64,000 nucleotides of DNA from assembly GCF_014145615.1 (NCBI RefSeq), contig NZ_JACIVH010000059.1, forward strand, positions 62,001 to 126,000. Reading direction: 5' to 3'. Origin of the DNA: Limosilactobacillus balticus. Lineage in GTDB: Bacteria; Bacillota; Bacilli; Lactobacillales; Lactobacillaceae. This document shows positions 17,646 through 27,125 of this stretch, piece by piece (within the stretch, counting starts at the first letter, position 1; each line of letters starts with the position of its first letter). Both the position numbers and the translations under genes were made by a program. The notes below the pieces were generated by a model. The model worked only from the letters and a program-made list of their open reading frames with translations, was not told where the DNA came from and did no database searches.

Positions 17646-17659
17646 AGGAAACGGTTTCA
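17646..17659 (+). promoter_or_regulatory. cre-like site just downstream of the cydA promoter
   Basis: AGGAAACGGTTTCA matches the CcpA cre consensus TGNAANCGNWNNCA except for the first base. It falls about 10-22 bases after the predicted start point, where bound CcpA would block transcription. Carbon catabolite repression of cytochrome bd genes is known in other Firmicutes; here it is a prediction. Confidence 0.5.
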
Positions 17660-17701
17660 ACTATTCTTTTTATTGATGTACTTCGGAGGGAGGTATTTAT
17701 A

Positions 17702-19120
17702 ATGACTATTCTTAGTCTGGCACGTTTCCAATTTGCCATGACGACGGTTTACCACTTCTTCTTTGTTCCATTTTCGATTGGAACAGCTTTTATCGTCGCC
17801 ATTATGGAAAGTATGTACGTCTCAACTAAAGACGAAACATACAAAAAAATGGCAAAATTTTGGGGAAATATTTTCTTACTTAGTTTTGCGGTTGGTGTTG
17901 TTACAGGTTTGATTCAGGAGTTCCAATTCGGAATGAACTGGTCGGATTACTCACGATTTATGGGTGATATCTTTGGTGCCCCGTTAGCTCTCGAAGCTTT
18001 GCTATCATTCTTTATTGAATCAACATTTATTGGCTTATGGGTATTCACCTGGAAAAAGGTTAAGCCAGGGCTGCACCTTTTCTTTATTTGGATGACGAGT
18101 TTTGGCTCTTTAACATCTGCTTTATGGATTTTAACCGCCAACTCATTCATGCAACACCCAGTTGGTTATGAAATCAAGGGTGGCCGTGCAGTAATGGTCA
18201 ACTTTGGCGCATTGCTTAAAAATCCTCAATTATGGTATGAATTTGGGCATGTTATCCTTAATGCTATCATGATGGGTGGAATTATTATTGCTGGTTTAAC
18301 GGCATTTCAGCTTCTCAAGAATCAGAAACTTTCTGAAGCTAATAAGAAGTTTTACAAGAAGTCAATGCGGTTGGGACTTTTAATTTCATTGATTTTCTCT
18401 ATTGGTGGAATTGCCTTAGGGGATGCCCAGATGCAATACTTAATCAAAGAACAACCAATGAAATTTGCAGCTACTGAAGATGTTTTCACAACTACTGGTA
18501 AGCATGCACCATGGACAATTGTCGGTATTGCTGATATGAAAGACCATGAAGTAAAAGGAAATATTGATATTCCATATGCTCTAAGTATTTTGTCATATCA
18601 TAAAACTACTGGTGCAGTTACCGGGATGAATGAACTTAATGCCCAATATAAGAAAAAGTACGGTAAGAATCTTGATTACTATCCACCAGTAAATACATTA
18701 TTCTATAGTTTCCGAATTATGTGTGCTGTCGGTGCTTGGATTTTCTTAGTTTCATTAGTTGGTCTAATTATGACCAGAGAAAAGAGTAAGAAACCACTTG
18801 CACAACGACGCTGGGCGCTTTGGTGTATTGCAATTACCACTTTCTTACCATTTATCGGTAATACTGCTGGTTGGTTTGTGACAGAATTTGGTCGTATTCC
18901 ATGGACAGTTTATGGCTTATTTACAATTGCTGAAAGTGTATCGCCAAATGTTTCGGTTGGATCATTGTTAACATCAAATATTGTTTACTTTGTATTATTT
19001 ACAACTCTTGCAATTACATTAATTTGGTTAATTGTTCTTGAGTTACGTAAAGATCCATCGGAAGCAATTGAACCTAAATTCAAGAAGGTTCTGGACCCAT
19101 TTGACAAGGAGGCGTTCTAG
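17702..19120 (+). CDS. cydA: Cytochrome bd quinol oxidase subunit I
   Basis: A 472-residue membrane subunit that holds heme b and oxidises quinol while reducing oxygen to water. His18 in TTVYHFFFVPFSIG matches the conserved N-terminal heme ligand, the YEFGHVILNAIMMGG helix holds a second conserved His, and the C-terminal half has the NTAGWFVTEFGRIPWTVYG segment. About nine membrane helices; the quinol loop is the short type found in Gram-positives. The start ATG at 17702 follows GGAGGGAGG; earlier in-frame codons lack a site. First gene of cydABDC. Heme must come from outside unless genes elsewhere make it. Confidence 0.96.
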   Translation: MTILSLARFQFAMTTVYHFFFVPFSIGTAFIVAIMESMYVSTKDETYKKMAKFWGNIFLLSFAVGVVTGLIQEFQFGMNWSDYSRFMGDIFGAPLALEALLSFFIESTFIGLWVFTWKKVKPGLHLFFIWMTSFGSLTSALWILTANSFMQHPVGYEIKGGRAVMVNFGALLKNPQLWYEFGHVILNAIMMGGIIIAGLTAFQLLKNQKLSEANKKFYKKSMRLGLLISLIFSIGGIALGDAQMQYLIKEQPMKFAATEDVFTTTGKHAPWTIVGIADMKDHEVKGNIDIPYALSILSYHKTTGAVTGMNELNAQYKKKYGKNLDYYPPVNTLFYSFRIMCAVGAWIFLVSLVGLIMTREKSKKPLAQRRWALWCIAITTFLPFIGNTAGWFVTEFGRIPWTVYGLFTIAESVSPNVSVGSLLTSNIVYFVLFTTLAITLIWLIVLELRKDPSEAIEPKFKKVLDPFDKEAF

Positions 19121-20137
19121 ATGAGTTTTCTTCAATTATTATGGTTTGTATTGATTGGAGTGCTTTTTGCCGGCTTCTTCTTCCTAGATGGATTTGATTA
19201 TGGGGTAGGAATGGCGGTCGAAACACTTGCTCATAATGAATCAGAGCGTGATCAACTTGTGCGGACAATTGGACCGGTTTGGGATGCAAATGAAGTGTGG
19301 TTAATCACTGCTGGTGGTGCAATGTTTGCCTCTTTCCCATACTGGTACGCTAGTCTTTTCAGTGGATATTACTTAATCTTAATGATTATTCTAGCTGGTT
19401 TAATTATTCGTGGTGTTTCTTTTGAATTTCGCAAAAATAGTCCAATGCCACAAAAGCGGATTTGGGATTGGGCATTAGCAATTGGTAGTGCCATCGTTCC
19501 ATTTTTCCTCGGTATTATGTTTGTTAGCATGATTCATGGAATGCCAATTGATGCTAATGGTAATTTCCATGCTGGATTCTTTGATTATTTCAACTGGCTT
19601 TCAGTTGTTGGCGGAATTGCCTTATTGCTATTAACCTACTTACATGGAATTAATTATGTTGCTTTGAAGACTACTGGTCCGGTTCAAGAACGAGCTCGGA
19701 ACTACGCTGAATTTTTGTACTGGATTCTTTATGCTGGCGAAGTTGTCTTTGCATTATTATTAATCTTTATGACTGACTTTATGGCTGTCCACCCAGTTGG
19801 CACAATCATCATGCTTGTATTGATTGTTGGCTTCTCAGTTTTGGCTCAAGCGGAAACCTTTGCTGGTCATGAACTGGTTGCATTTATTTCAAGTGGGTTA
19901 ACCTTAGTATCATTGGTTGTATTGATCTTTATTGGTCTCTTCCCACGGGTACTAATTAGTAGCATTAGTCCGAAGTACAGCATTCTTATTCAAAATGCTT
20001 CCTCAACAGAATATACGTTAACAGTGATGACAATTGCTACTTGCTGTCTTTTACCATTTGTTTTGGCATATACAATCTGGGCTTACTGGATTTTCCGTAA
20101 ACGGATTGCAATGCCGGCTATTCCGGAGGTTAAATAA
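19121..20137 (+). CDS. cydB: Cytochrome bd quinol oxidase subunit II
   Basis: A 338-residue multi-helix partner of CydA, completing the oxidase. It begins MSFLQLLWFVLIGVLFAGFFFLDGFDYGVG, a family hallmark, followed by VWDANEVWLITAGGAMFASFPYWYA, both strongly conserved in CydB. Its ATG follows the cydA stop codon with no gap, and the ribosome binding site GGAGG lies inside the end of cydA, so the two subunits are translated together. About eight to nine membrane segments. Confidence 0.96.
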   Translation: MSFLQLLWFVLIGVLFAGFFFLDGFDYGVGMAVETLAHNESERDQLVRTIGPVWDANEVWLITAGGAMFASFPYWYASLFSGYYLILMIILAGLIIRGVSFEFRKNSPMPQKRIWDWALAIGSAIVPFFLGIMFVSMIHGMPIDANGNFHAGFFDYFNWLSVVGGIALLLLTYLHGINYVALKTTGPVQERARNYAEFLYWILYAGEVVFALLLIFMTDFMAVHPVGTIIMLVLIVGFSVLAQAETFAGHELVAFISSGLTLVSLVVLIFIGLFPRVLISSISPKYSILIQNASSTEYTLTVMTIATCCLLPFVLAYTIWAYWIFRKRIAMPAIPEVK

Positions 20138-20142
20138 AATTT

Positions 20143-21873
20143 ATGATTGATCGACTACTCTTCAAAATCGAGGGGAGCAGACATATCATGATTAAGCTTG
20201 TGGGGCTTTATGTCCTGCAAGCTTTTCTTATCCTTGGTCAGGGATTGAGTTTGGCTGCTTTACTAACAGGCTTATGGCAAGGACATTCGCTCCTAAGTCA
20301 AATATATGGCTTAAGTGGATTTATTGTTTGCTACCTTTTGCGCCATGGGCTAACCGAAATCGCTAATAATTGGCTTGATAAGTATTCAGCTGGTGCTGCG
20401 CAAAATTTTCGTCAGCAATTATTAAAAAAAGTCTTTGCACTTGGACCAGTAATTGTTCAGCGAGAGGGAACCGGTAATATGGTTACTTTGGCTCTTGATG
20501 GTATTAAAGAAGTTGAAAATTATATTCGACTTATTTATAGCAAGGTGATCAGCATGATGATTATTCCAGTCATTATTTTGGTTATCTGTTTTTGGCTTGA
20601 TTGGATTTCTGGTATTGTTATGCTGTTAGTTTATCCTTTGATTGTTTTATTTATGATTATTTTAGGTTATGCGGCGAAGGCCAAAGCTGATCGCCAATTT
20701 GCAGCTTTTCAAATACTGTCCAATCATTTTATTGATTCTTTGCGGGGAATTGATACATTGAAGTACTTTGGTCTTAGTAAGAAGTATTCGCAAAGTATTT
20801 ATCGGTCAAGTGAACGTTTTCGAAAATCAACAATGAGCGTGATTAAAGTAGCGATGTTATCAACGTTTGCTCTTGATTTTTTTACCACATTAGCTATTGC
20901 AATCTTAGCGGTCTTTCTTGGCTTACGGTTAATTAATGGTCACTTATTGTTATTCCCGGCATTAGCAATTCTGATCTTGGCACCTGAGTATTTTTTGCCG
21001 ATTAGGAACTTTGCAAGTGATTATCATGCAACGTTGAATGGTAAAAATTCATTTCATGCTGTTCGACGAATTCTTGAGATGCCATTACCAAAGCGGTCGA
21101 CTGTTGAATTACACCAGTGGACAGGAGTAGATGAGTTAAGTCTTGAGAATATCGAGTTTATGTATCCTCAAAATGGCAGTGAATTAACAAACCTTGATTT
21201 AACAGTTAAGGGAAATCAAAAAATTGGCATTATTGGAATGAGTGGAGCCGGAAAAACAACTTTAATTAATCTTTTGAGTGGCTTTTTGGCGCCAACAAGT
21301 GGTCAAATTACCATTCAAGGGAAAAAAGTAACGACTTTGGATATCTATGACTGGCAAAAACAGATTCTCTACATTCCACAGACTCCTTATATTTTTGCAG
21401 ATACGTTAAAAAATAATATTGCCTTTTATACTCCAAATGTCAGTGAAGATAAAATAAAAGAAGCAATTCATGTTGTCGGCTTAGATAATCTTGTTGCTGA
21501 ATTACCTCGAGGCTTAGAGACAATGATTGGCAGCGGCCACAGAGCATTAAGTGGTGGTCAGGCACAGCGAATTGCTTTAGCTCGAGCATTCCTTGATCCA
21601 GAACGCCGGGTAATGATTTTTGATGAGCCGACCGCCCACCTCGATATTGAGACCGAACTAGAGTTGAAAAAAAGAATGCTTCCTTTAATGAAAAATAGGT
21701 TAGTCTTTTTTGCTACCCACCGTTTGCATTGGATGAAGCAGATGGACTACATTTTAGTATTGAAGAATGGCAAGCTAATTGAACAAGGAACGTATCAGCA
21801 ATTGCTTGATGAACATGGTTATTTTACAGAATTGATGGACCAAACACGCGGAAAGGAGATAACCCATGAATAA
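20143..21873 (+). CDS. cydD: ABC transporter CydD, cytochrome bd assembly
   Basis: A 576-residue half-transporter: six membrane helices (about residues 15-310) followed by an ATPase domain with Walker A GMSGAGKTT, signature LSGGQAQR, Walker B MIFDEPT and an H-loop His in ATHRLHWM. With CydC it forms a heterodimer needed for maturation of cytochrome bd; in E. coli the pair exports or handles thiols and heme. It starts 5 bases after cydB and overlaps cydC by 8 bases. The assignment as CydD rather than CydC rests on gene order. Confidence 0.9.
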   Translation: MIDRLLFKIEGSRHIMIKLVGLYVLQAFLILGQGLSLAALLTGLWQGHSLLSQIYGLSGFIVCYLLRHGLTEIANNWLDKYSAGAAQNFRQQLLKKVFALGPVIVQREGTGNMVTLALDGIKEVENYIRLIYSKVISMMIIPVIILVICFWLDWISGIVMLLVYPLIVLFMIILGYAAKAKADRQFAAFQILSNHFIDSLRGIDTLKYFGLSKKYSQSIYRSSERFRKSTMSVIKVAMLSTFALDFFTTLAIAILAVFLGLRLINGHLLLFPALAILILAPEYFLPIRNFASDYHATLNGKNSFHAVRRILEMPLPKRSTVELHQWTGVDELSLENIEFMYPQNGSELTNLDLTVKGNQKIGIIGMSGAGKTTLINLLSGFLAPTSGQITIQGKKVTTLDIYDWQKQILYIPQTPYIFADTLKNNIAFYTPNVSEDKIKEAIHVVGLDNLVAELPRGLETMIGSGHRALSGGQAQRIALARAFLDPERRVMIFDEPTAHLDIETELELKKRMLPLMKNRLVFFATHRLHWMKQMDYILVLKNGKLIEQGTYQQLLDEHGYFTELMDQTRGKEITHE

Positions 21874-23611
21874 GATTCCTTTACTTAAAGCAATGAAACA
21901 TGATCGGTGGGTGAAACCCTTCCTGAAGCGTTACAAGTGGACCTTGGTATTAGCAATTACCCTTGGGATTGTTACCTTTATTTGTGCTAGTGGATTGATG
22001 TTCACTGCGGGCTACTTAATCAGTAAGTCCGCAACGATGCCTTTTAATATTTTGTTAGTATATGTTCCCATCGTTCTTACTCGTGCCTTTGGGATTTTTA
22101 GACCGGTGACTAATTATTTTGAACGATTGGTTAGTCATAATTGGGTTCTTAAAATGACTTCTGCATTTCGTAAAAAGCTTTATGATTCGTTAGAGCAGGA
22201 TGCTGTTTTCTTTAATAGTAAGTATCGGATTGGAGACATTCTTGGGTTACTTTCAGAGGACGTTGCCCACATTCAAAATTTGTATTTACGAACGATTTTT
22301 CCGATGCTAGTTGCATTTGGGCTTTATGCCATTATCGTTATTGGAATGGGGGTAATCTCTCCGCTTATGGGACTTTTAATGTTAGTTCTATTCGGCTTAA
22401 TTATTATTGCTGTTCCCGTGTGGTCAGTGCTTGTTAATGGTGCGCGTCAGCAACTAGAAAAGCAATATACCAATACCTTGTATGCTGATCTTACTGATAA
22501 TATCATGGGGATTACAGACTGGGTATTTGCGGGGCGAAGTGCGGATTATCTGCAGCACTATGACCAAAGCGAGAAAAACGTATTAGCATCTCAAAAAGCG
22601 ATGAAACGTTTTGAACATTGGCGTGATTTTATTCTTCAGGTAATGATTTTATTAGTGGTTGTTAGTCTTATTATATGGGGAACAGCGCGTTTTGGCGGTC
22701 ATTGGGGAGGTAGTGCAAATTGGATTGCGGCCTTTGTTCTTTGTGTCTTTCCCCTTGATGAAGTGTTGTCTAGCTTGCCGGCAGCTGCTCAAGAAACTAA
22801 TGTATATACGGATTCATTAAAGCGATTGAATGAATTGCCGCAACCGCCAGCTCCTTCTAAAACTAATATTGATATTGCTGCTCCTTATCATCTTAAAATT
22901 ACAGATGTTTATTATCGCTATCCCAAAACGGAGAAGATGATCTTGCAGGGAATTAATCTTAATGTGAATCCAGGTGAAAAGCTTGCCATTCTTGGTCGTA
23001 GTGGGGCTGGAAAGAGTACGTTAGCTAGTTTAATTCGGGGAGATCGGAAGCCTACATTGGGCACTGTTACTCTTAATAATGTGCCAACAGACGAATTTGG
23101 TGATGAGATTTCGGATTATATTGGGATCGTTCACCAATCACCATATCTATTTCATACCACAATTTTAAATAATATTCGTTTAGGGAACGAGAATGCGACA
23201 GAGGATCAAGTATGGGATGTTCTTGAACGCGTTGGGTTGGCTGCTATGATTAGGCGACTGCCAAAAGGACTTCATACGATGGTTGATGAGGCAGGGTTAC
23301 GGTTTTCTGGCGGAGAGCGTCACCGGTTGTCTCTTGCACGGATTTTGCTCAAGGATGCACCCATTATCCTTTTAGACGAACCAACTGTCGGATTAGACCC
23401 GGTAACAGAAGAAAAGGTAATTGAGACATTTATGAAGCAGCTACAAGGAAAAACTTTGATTTGGATTACTCACCATTTACAAGGAATAGAAATGATGGAT
23501 CAAGTTGTTTTTATTGAAAATGGTAAAATTACAATGCAAGGTAGCCCGGTAGAATTACAAAAAACAAACGAACATTACCGGGCGTTAAAAATGGCAGATG
23601 AGGGTATCTAG
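21866..23611 (+). CDS. cydC: ABC transporter CydC, cytochrome bd assembly
   Basis: A 581-residue half-transporter partner of CydD: membrane domain (about residues 20-320) and an ATPase domain with Walker A GRSGAGKST, signature FSGGERHR, Walker B ILLDEPTVGLD and the H-loop in WITHHLQG. Its start lies within the end of cydD (8-base overlap), indicating coupled translation. It closes the cydABDC set; no clear terminator separates it from ndh, which nevertheless has its own -10 element. Confidence 0.9.
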   Translation: MNKIPLLKAMKHDRWVKPFLKRYKWTLVLAITLGIVTFICASGLMFTAGYLISKSATMPFNILLVYVPIVLTRAFGIFRPVTNYFERLVSHNWVLKMTSAFRKKLYDSLEQDAVFFNSKYRIGDILGLLSEDVAHIQNLYLRTIFPMLVAFGLYAIIVIGMGVISPLMGLLMLVLFGLIIIAVPVWSVLVNGARQQLEKQYTNTLYADLTDNIMGITDWVFAGRSADYLQHYDQSEKNVLASQKAMKRFEHWRDFILQVMILLVVVSLIIWGTARFGGHWGGSANWIAAFVLCVFPLDEVLSSLPAAAQETNVYTDSLKRLNELPQPPAPSKTNIDIAAPYHLKITDVYYRYPKTEKMILQGINLNVNPGEKLAILGRSGAGKSTLASLIRGDRKPTLGTVTLNNVPTDEFGDEISDYIGIVHQSPYLFHTTILNNIRLGNENATEDQVWDVLERVGLAAMIRRLPKGLHTMVDEAGLRFSGGERHRLSLARILLKDAPIILLDEPTVGLDPVTEEKVIETFMKQLQGKTLIWITHHLQGIEMMDQVVFIENGKITMQGSPVELQKTNEHYRALKMADEGI

Positions 23612-23623
23612 CTAGTTTAGAAA

Positions 23624-23632
23624 TGTTATAAT
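23624..23632 (+). promoter_or_regulatory. Extended -10 element before ndh
   Basis: TGTTATAAT (23624-23632) is a perfect TATAAT with an upstream TG, about 33 bases before the ndh ATG. The -35 region is poor, so ndh may also be read from cydABDC. Confidence 0.45.
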
Positions 23633-23664
23633 AAATAGGACTATTGATGAAGGGATGAATAGTA

Positions 23665-24879
23665 ATGAAAGAAGTTGTTGTACTTGGAGCTGGTTACGCT
23701 GGCTTAAAGACGGTCGTATTATTACAAAAAAAGCTGAAAAATAATGTTCATATTACATTAGTTGATCGTAATAATTATCATTATGAAGCTACTGATTTAC
23801 ACGAAGCTGCTGCGGGAACGCAAAGTGCTTCAAGGATCACTTATCCAATTAGTGATGTGATTAATCCACAAATTACTACCTTTATTCAAGATGAAGTTGT
23901 AAAGATCGATCCTGATAAAAAGACGGTTAAACTTGCTGGTCATGAAGAACTACTGCACTATGATTATTGTGTATTAGGGCTCGGTTTTGTTTCAGAAACA
24001 TTTGGAATCCCTGGTGCTAAAGAAAATGCATTACCAATGACTAATGTTAAAGAAGCTTTAGCAATTTATGACCACATCATTGCTAAAATGAAAGATTATC
24101 GTACCACTCACAATCCAGATGATCTTCAAATTATTATTTGTGGTGGTGGATTTACTGGAATTGAATTAGCAGGGGCGCTTGTTGACGCTCGAGCAAGTTA
24201 TGCCAAAATTGCCGGGGTTTCACCAGATGAAATTAAAATCACGCTGATTGAAGCTTCGACAAGATTACTTCCAATGTTTAGTGAAAAACTTGCTGAATAT
24301 GGGGTGAACCTTGTTAAGAGCCTTAACGTCCAACTACTTGATGGTTCACGAATTAGCAAGATTGAACCTGGCAAGGTCATCTACAAACATGGCGATGATA
24401 ATGAAGAGTCACTTACTGCTGGTACAATTATCTGGACAACTGGAGTAAGTGGTAATCCATTGATGGAAGAATGCGGTTTTGATGCTAAGCGTGGTCGGGT
24501 AATCGTTACTGACCACTTAACAGATCCTAAGCACGATGATATTTACATCGTTGGGGATGTTGCTGCTGTAATGCCACCGGATGGTAAACGCCCATACCCA
24601 ACCACTGCACAAATCGCCCTAGCAATGGCTGATTACACAGCTGAAGATATTGTTAGCCGTATTAAGACTGGCAAACATGAAGCTAAACCGTTTACCTACA
24701 AGTCATTAGGAACTGTTGCTTCTGTTGGTAATACACGAGCATTTGGTGAAGCAATGGGGCACGAATTACGTGGATATCCTGCTTCAGCAATGAAGAAAAT
24801 TATTGCAGACCGTTCCTTGTTAGAAACAGGTGGTTTGAAAGAGCTATTTGCTAAAGGACGCTTTGACTTATATCACTAG
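23665..24879 (+). CDS. ndh: Type II NADH dehydrogenase (NDH-2)
   Basis: A 404-residue FAD protein that oxidises NADH and passes electrons to quinone without pumping protons. It has an N-terminal FAD-binding Rossmann motif (VLGAGYAGLKTV), the NYHYEATDLHEAAAG segment, a second dinucleotide motif for NADH (IIICGGGFTGIELAGAL, near residue 155) and a C-terminal FAD contact (DIYIVGDVAAV). It is directly downstream of cydABDC, giving a two-enzyme respiratory chain NADH to quinone to oxygen. No menaquinone genes are seen here, so the quinone source is unknown. Terminator at 24889-24925. Confidence 0.93.
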   Translation: MKEVVVLGAGYAGLKTVVLLQKKLKNNVHITLVDRNNYHYEATDLHEAAAGTQSASRITYPISDVINPQITTFIQDEVVKIDPDKKTVKLAGHEELLHYDYCVLGLGFVSETFGIPGAKENALPMTNVKEALAIYDHIIAKMKDYRTTHNPDDLQIIICGGGFTGIELAGALVDARASYAKIAGVSPDEIKITLIEASTRLLPMFSEKLAEYGVNLVKSLNVQLLDGSRISKIEPGKVIYKHGDDNEESLTAGTIIWTTGVSGNPLMEECGFDAKRGRVIVTDHLTDPKHDDIYIVGDVAAVMPPDGKRPYPTTAQIALAMADYTAEDIVSRIKTGKHEAKPFTYKSLGTVASVGNTRAFGEAMGHELRGYPASAMKKIIADRSLLETGGLKELFAKGRFDLYH

Positions 24880-24888
24880 AAAATGAAT

Positions 24889-24925
24889 GAGGCTGAGAAA
24901 AAACTTTTGTTTTTTCAACAGCCTC
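24889..24925 (+). terminator. Terminator after ndh
   Basis: GAGGCTG (24889-24895) with a following A-run pairs with a T-run and CAGCCTC (24919-24925); the tail is GTTTTTAT. The GAGGCTG...CAGCCTC form is common in lactobacilli terminators. Confidence 0.85.
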
Positions 24926-24981
24926 GTTTTTATACTTATATGCTAAAAAGGTATGGCGATAATAAATAAAGGGTGAAATAA

Positions 24982-26295
24982 ATGATTAAAACTTATGATG
25001 AAGCATTATCTTTTATTCATGGACGAACACAATTCAAGAAAATTCCAACACTCACACGGATGAAACGATTCTTGGCAGAATTAGGAAACCCACAAGAAGG
25101 ACTTAAATACATTCACGTTACAGGAACTAATGGCAAAGGATCAACTGTTGCAATGATGAGGTCTGCTTTACTGGAAAGCGGCCTGACTGTTGGAAGTTTT
25201 ACATCGCCTTTTATTACGCGATTTAATGAACGGATTGAGTACAATGGAATCCCAATTAGCGATGATGACCTTTTAAGATTAGTTCAAAAAATCGCCCCAT
25301 TTGTTAAAAAACTTGATGATACATTGGAAACAGGCGGACCAACTGAATTTGAAATTGATACAGCATTAATGTTTTGCTACATGGCTGAAAAGAAGCCTGA
25401 TGTTGTATTGCTTGAAGTAGGAATTGGGGGACTATATGATTCTACCAATGTAATTACGCCAGTTGTTAGCGTGATCACGACAGTTGGCTGGGATCATATG
25501 AAGTATTTAGGTAATACTTTAACTAAGATTGCATCCCAAAAAGCAGGAATAATCAAAAAAGGTGTCCCAGTTGTTTTAGGTGCTCTCCCAATAGAAGCGC
25601 GCGAAACTATTCTTGCAGATGCAAAGGAGAAAAAATCTCCGGTTTTTGAATTAGGAAAAGACTTTACTGTTCACAAACTTAATGGTCATCAGTTCCACGC
25701 GAAAATTCGGTATCAAGGAAAAAATCTGAAAAAAATAGAAACAATTCTTGGCTTGCCGGGCGACTATCAGATAGAAAACGCAGCAGTTGCTTTGATGGCT
25801 GTTGAGCTTTTTATGGAGAAGCATGAACTGGCAATTGATCGTCGTGCTTTGATCGCGGGATTAGAAAATGCTGCTTGGCCGGGGCGATTAGAAGAAATAA
25901 ATACTACCCCCCTCGTCTTATTAGACGGTGCTCATAACCTTCCTGGTATCCAAGCTCTCGTTCATACTATTAAGAACGATTTTGTCGATCGGGAAGTTTA
26001 TCTCTTGGTGGCGATTCTGGCTGATAAGCAATATGAATTAATGCTTGGTGAATTAGCAAGTTTAGGAAATATTCACTTAACCGTTACGCACTTTGCTGGC
26101 CCCGGTCCTAAACGACCAAGCGCAGACTTAGCCAAAGCTGTTGCTGATATTCCAACTAAATACCCCATTCAGATTATTAACGACTGGCGATTAGGAATTG
26201 GACAGGTGGCAAGTCAAATGAGTGCGGACGATGTAATGATTATTACTGGTTCTCTTTATTTTGTTTCAGATGTTCGTAAATTCTTTTTAAATTAA
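24982..26295 (+). CDS. folC: Folylpolyglutamate synthase (possibly also dihydrofolate synthase)
   Basis: A 437-residue ligase that adds glutamate residues to folates. It has the Mur-ligase-type ATP loop HVTGTNGKGSTVAM (near residue 47), the FTSPFITRFNERIEYNG segment typical of FolC, the VLLEVGIGGLYDSTNVI and GWDHMKYLGNTL segments and a C-terminal domain with LLDGAHNLPG. In related genomes folC directly follows valS; here the cyd-ndh block separates them. Whether it also acts as dihydrofolate synthase cannot be decided from sequence. Confidence 0.93.
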   Translation: MIKTYDEALSFIHGRTQFKKIPTLTRMKRFLAELGNPQEGLKYIHVTGTNGKGSTVAMMRSALLESGLTVGSFTSPFITRFNERIEYNGIPISDDDLLRLVQKIAPFVKKLDDTLETGGPTEFEIDTALMFCYMAEKKPDVVLLEVGIGGLYDSTNVITPVVSVITTVGWDHMKYLGNTLTKIASQKAGIIKKGVPVVLGALPIEARETILADAKEKKSPVFELGKDFTVHKLNGHQFHAKIRYQGKNLKKIETILGLPGDYQIENAAVALMAVELFMEKHELAIDRRALIAGLENAAWPGRLEEINTTPLVLLDGAHNLPGIQALVHTIKNDFVDREVYLLVAILADKQYELMLGELASLGNIHLTVTHFAGPGPKRPSADLAKAVADIPTKYPIQIINDWRLGIGQVASQMSADDVMIITGSLYFVSDVRKFFLN

Positions 26296-26357
26296 AAAGT
26301 GTAAAAGCACAAATTTTCCGTATTTAAATATATAGAGTGTAAAAAGGAGAATTATTT

Positions 26358-26990
26358 ATGGAAAATGAAGTGATTAACGAATATACAAAATTAGTCTGGA
26401 CGGCTATTCCTGATAAATTGGGAGATAAGAAACAGGAATTATGTCAACGTTTCTTACGTAAGTGTCCTAATCCCCTAGCAGTCAAACGACTTTCACGTGT
26501 TGAAAAAAATGAAATAAATGAATGGGCACCAGAAATGTTTAATTTTTTTGCTGCAATTGAACTAGGAAAGATGGTAACTAAAAGTCACGAAGAAATTATC
26601 GGCCATGCTTATTCGAGCATCGAATTAGGCCGCAAGATGGTCGATCATTTTCAAAGTGAGGAGCAAGAAAGTGTCTGTATTGCCTGTACAGATATCCATA
26701 ATGAGATAATTGATTGGAAAATTTTGTTTGTGGGTGGCGGATGTGAATGTATTCTTTATCCTGATAAGATTTTTCAATATGCACTCCGGTGTTCAGCCCA
26801 AGGAATTATTATGATCCACAATCATCCGACGGGAGACATTCATCCTTCCAAACAAGATGAAGCTTTTACTCGGCGCTTAGAACGAGGGTGCGAGATTATC
26901 GGGCTTCATTTGGTTGACTTTATGATTATTGGTCGCGATACATATCATAGTTGGCGTGAAGCTAGTCTCGTTAATGAGCTTAAAAAGTAA
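26358..26990 (+). CDS. radC: RadC-like JAB-domain protein
   Basis: A 210-residue protein with a C-terminal JAB1/MPN metalloprotease-like domain: the metal motif is IHNHPTGDIHPSKQD (HxH...S..D arrangement, near residue 155), with a conserved Glu expected upstream. RadC proteins sit before mreB in many Firmicutes, as here. Its role is unsettled; the old link to DNA repair is doubtful. The N-terminal third is unusual: I do not see the clear helix-hairpin-helix with GxG seen in typical RadC, only LSRVEKNEINEWAPEMFNFFAAIELG. Start ATG 26358 after AAAAAGGAG. Confidence 0.85.
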   Translation: MENEVINEYTKLVWTAIPDKLGDKKQELCQRFLRKCPNPLAVKRLSRVEKNEINEWAPEMFNFFAAIELGKMVTKSHEEIIGHAYSSIELGRKMVDHFQSEEQESVCIACTDIHNEIIDWKILFVGGGCECILYPDKIFQYALRCSAQGIIMIHNHPTGDIHPSKQDEAFTRRLERGCEIIGLHLVDFMIIGRDTYHSWREASLVNELKK

Positions 26991-27075
26991 AGAAACTTTT
27001 AATTTATTGCAATAATTACGGTCTCTTTGTTCGTATTAATGTATATTAATGTTCGTATGTACCGAGTGGCTATGG

Positions 27076-27081
27076 TATAAT
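27076..27081 (+). promoter_or_regulatory. mreB: mreB promoter -10
   Basis: A perfect TATAAT at 27076-27081, about 45 bases before the mreB start; the -35 (TTCGTA, 27052-27057) is poor. Upstream, GTTCGTAT occurs twice around an ATTAAT-GTAT-ATTAAT near-palindrome (about 27029-27058), which could be a regulator site. Confidence 0.45.
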
Positions 27082-27125
27082 ATGCACGATATTAATTTGA
27101 TTTTAAGACGAAGGGAAGAAGCAGA

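Larger units (their letters stand above)
17320..17701. other. Intergenic region between valS and cydA
   Basis: About 380 bases without a gene. It contains AGTAGG (about 17332) and CCTACT (about 17394) as arms of a long, AT-rich and imperfect hairpin, the terminator at 17452-17481, and the cydA promoter and cre-like site. No small open frame with a convincing ribosome binding site was seen. Confidence 0.6.
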
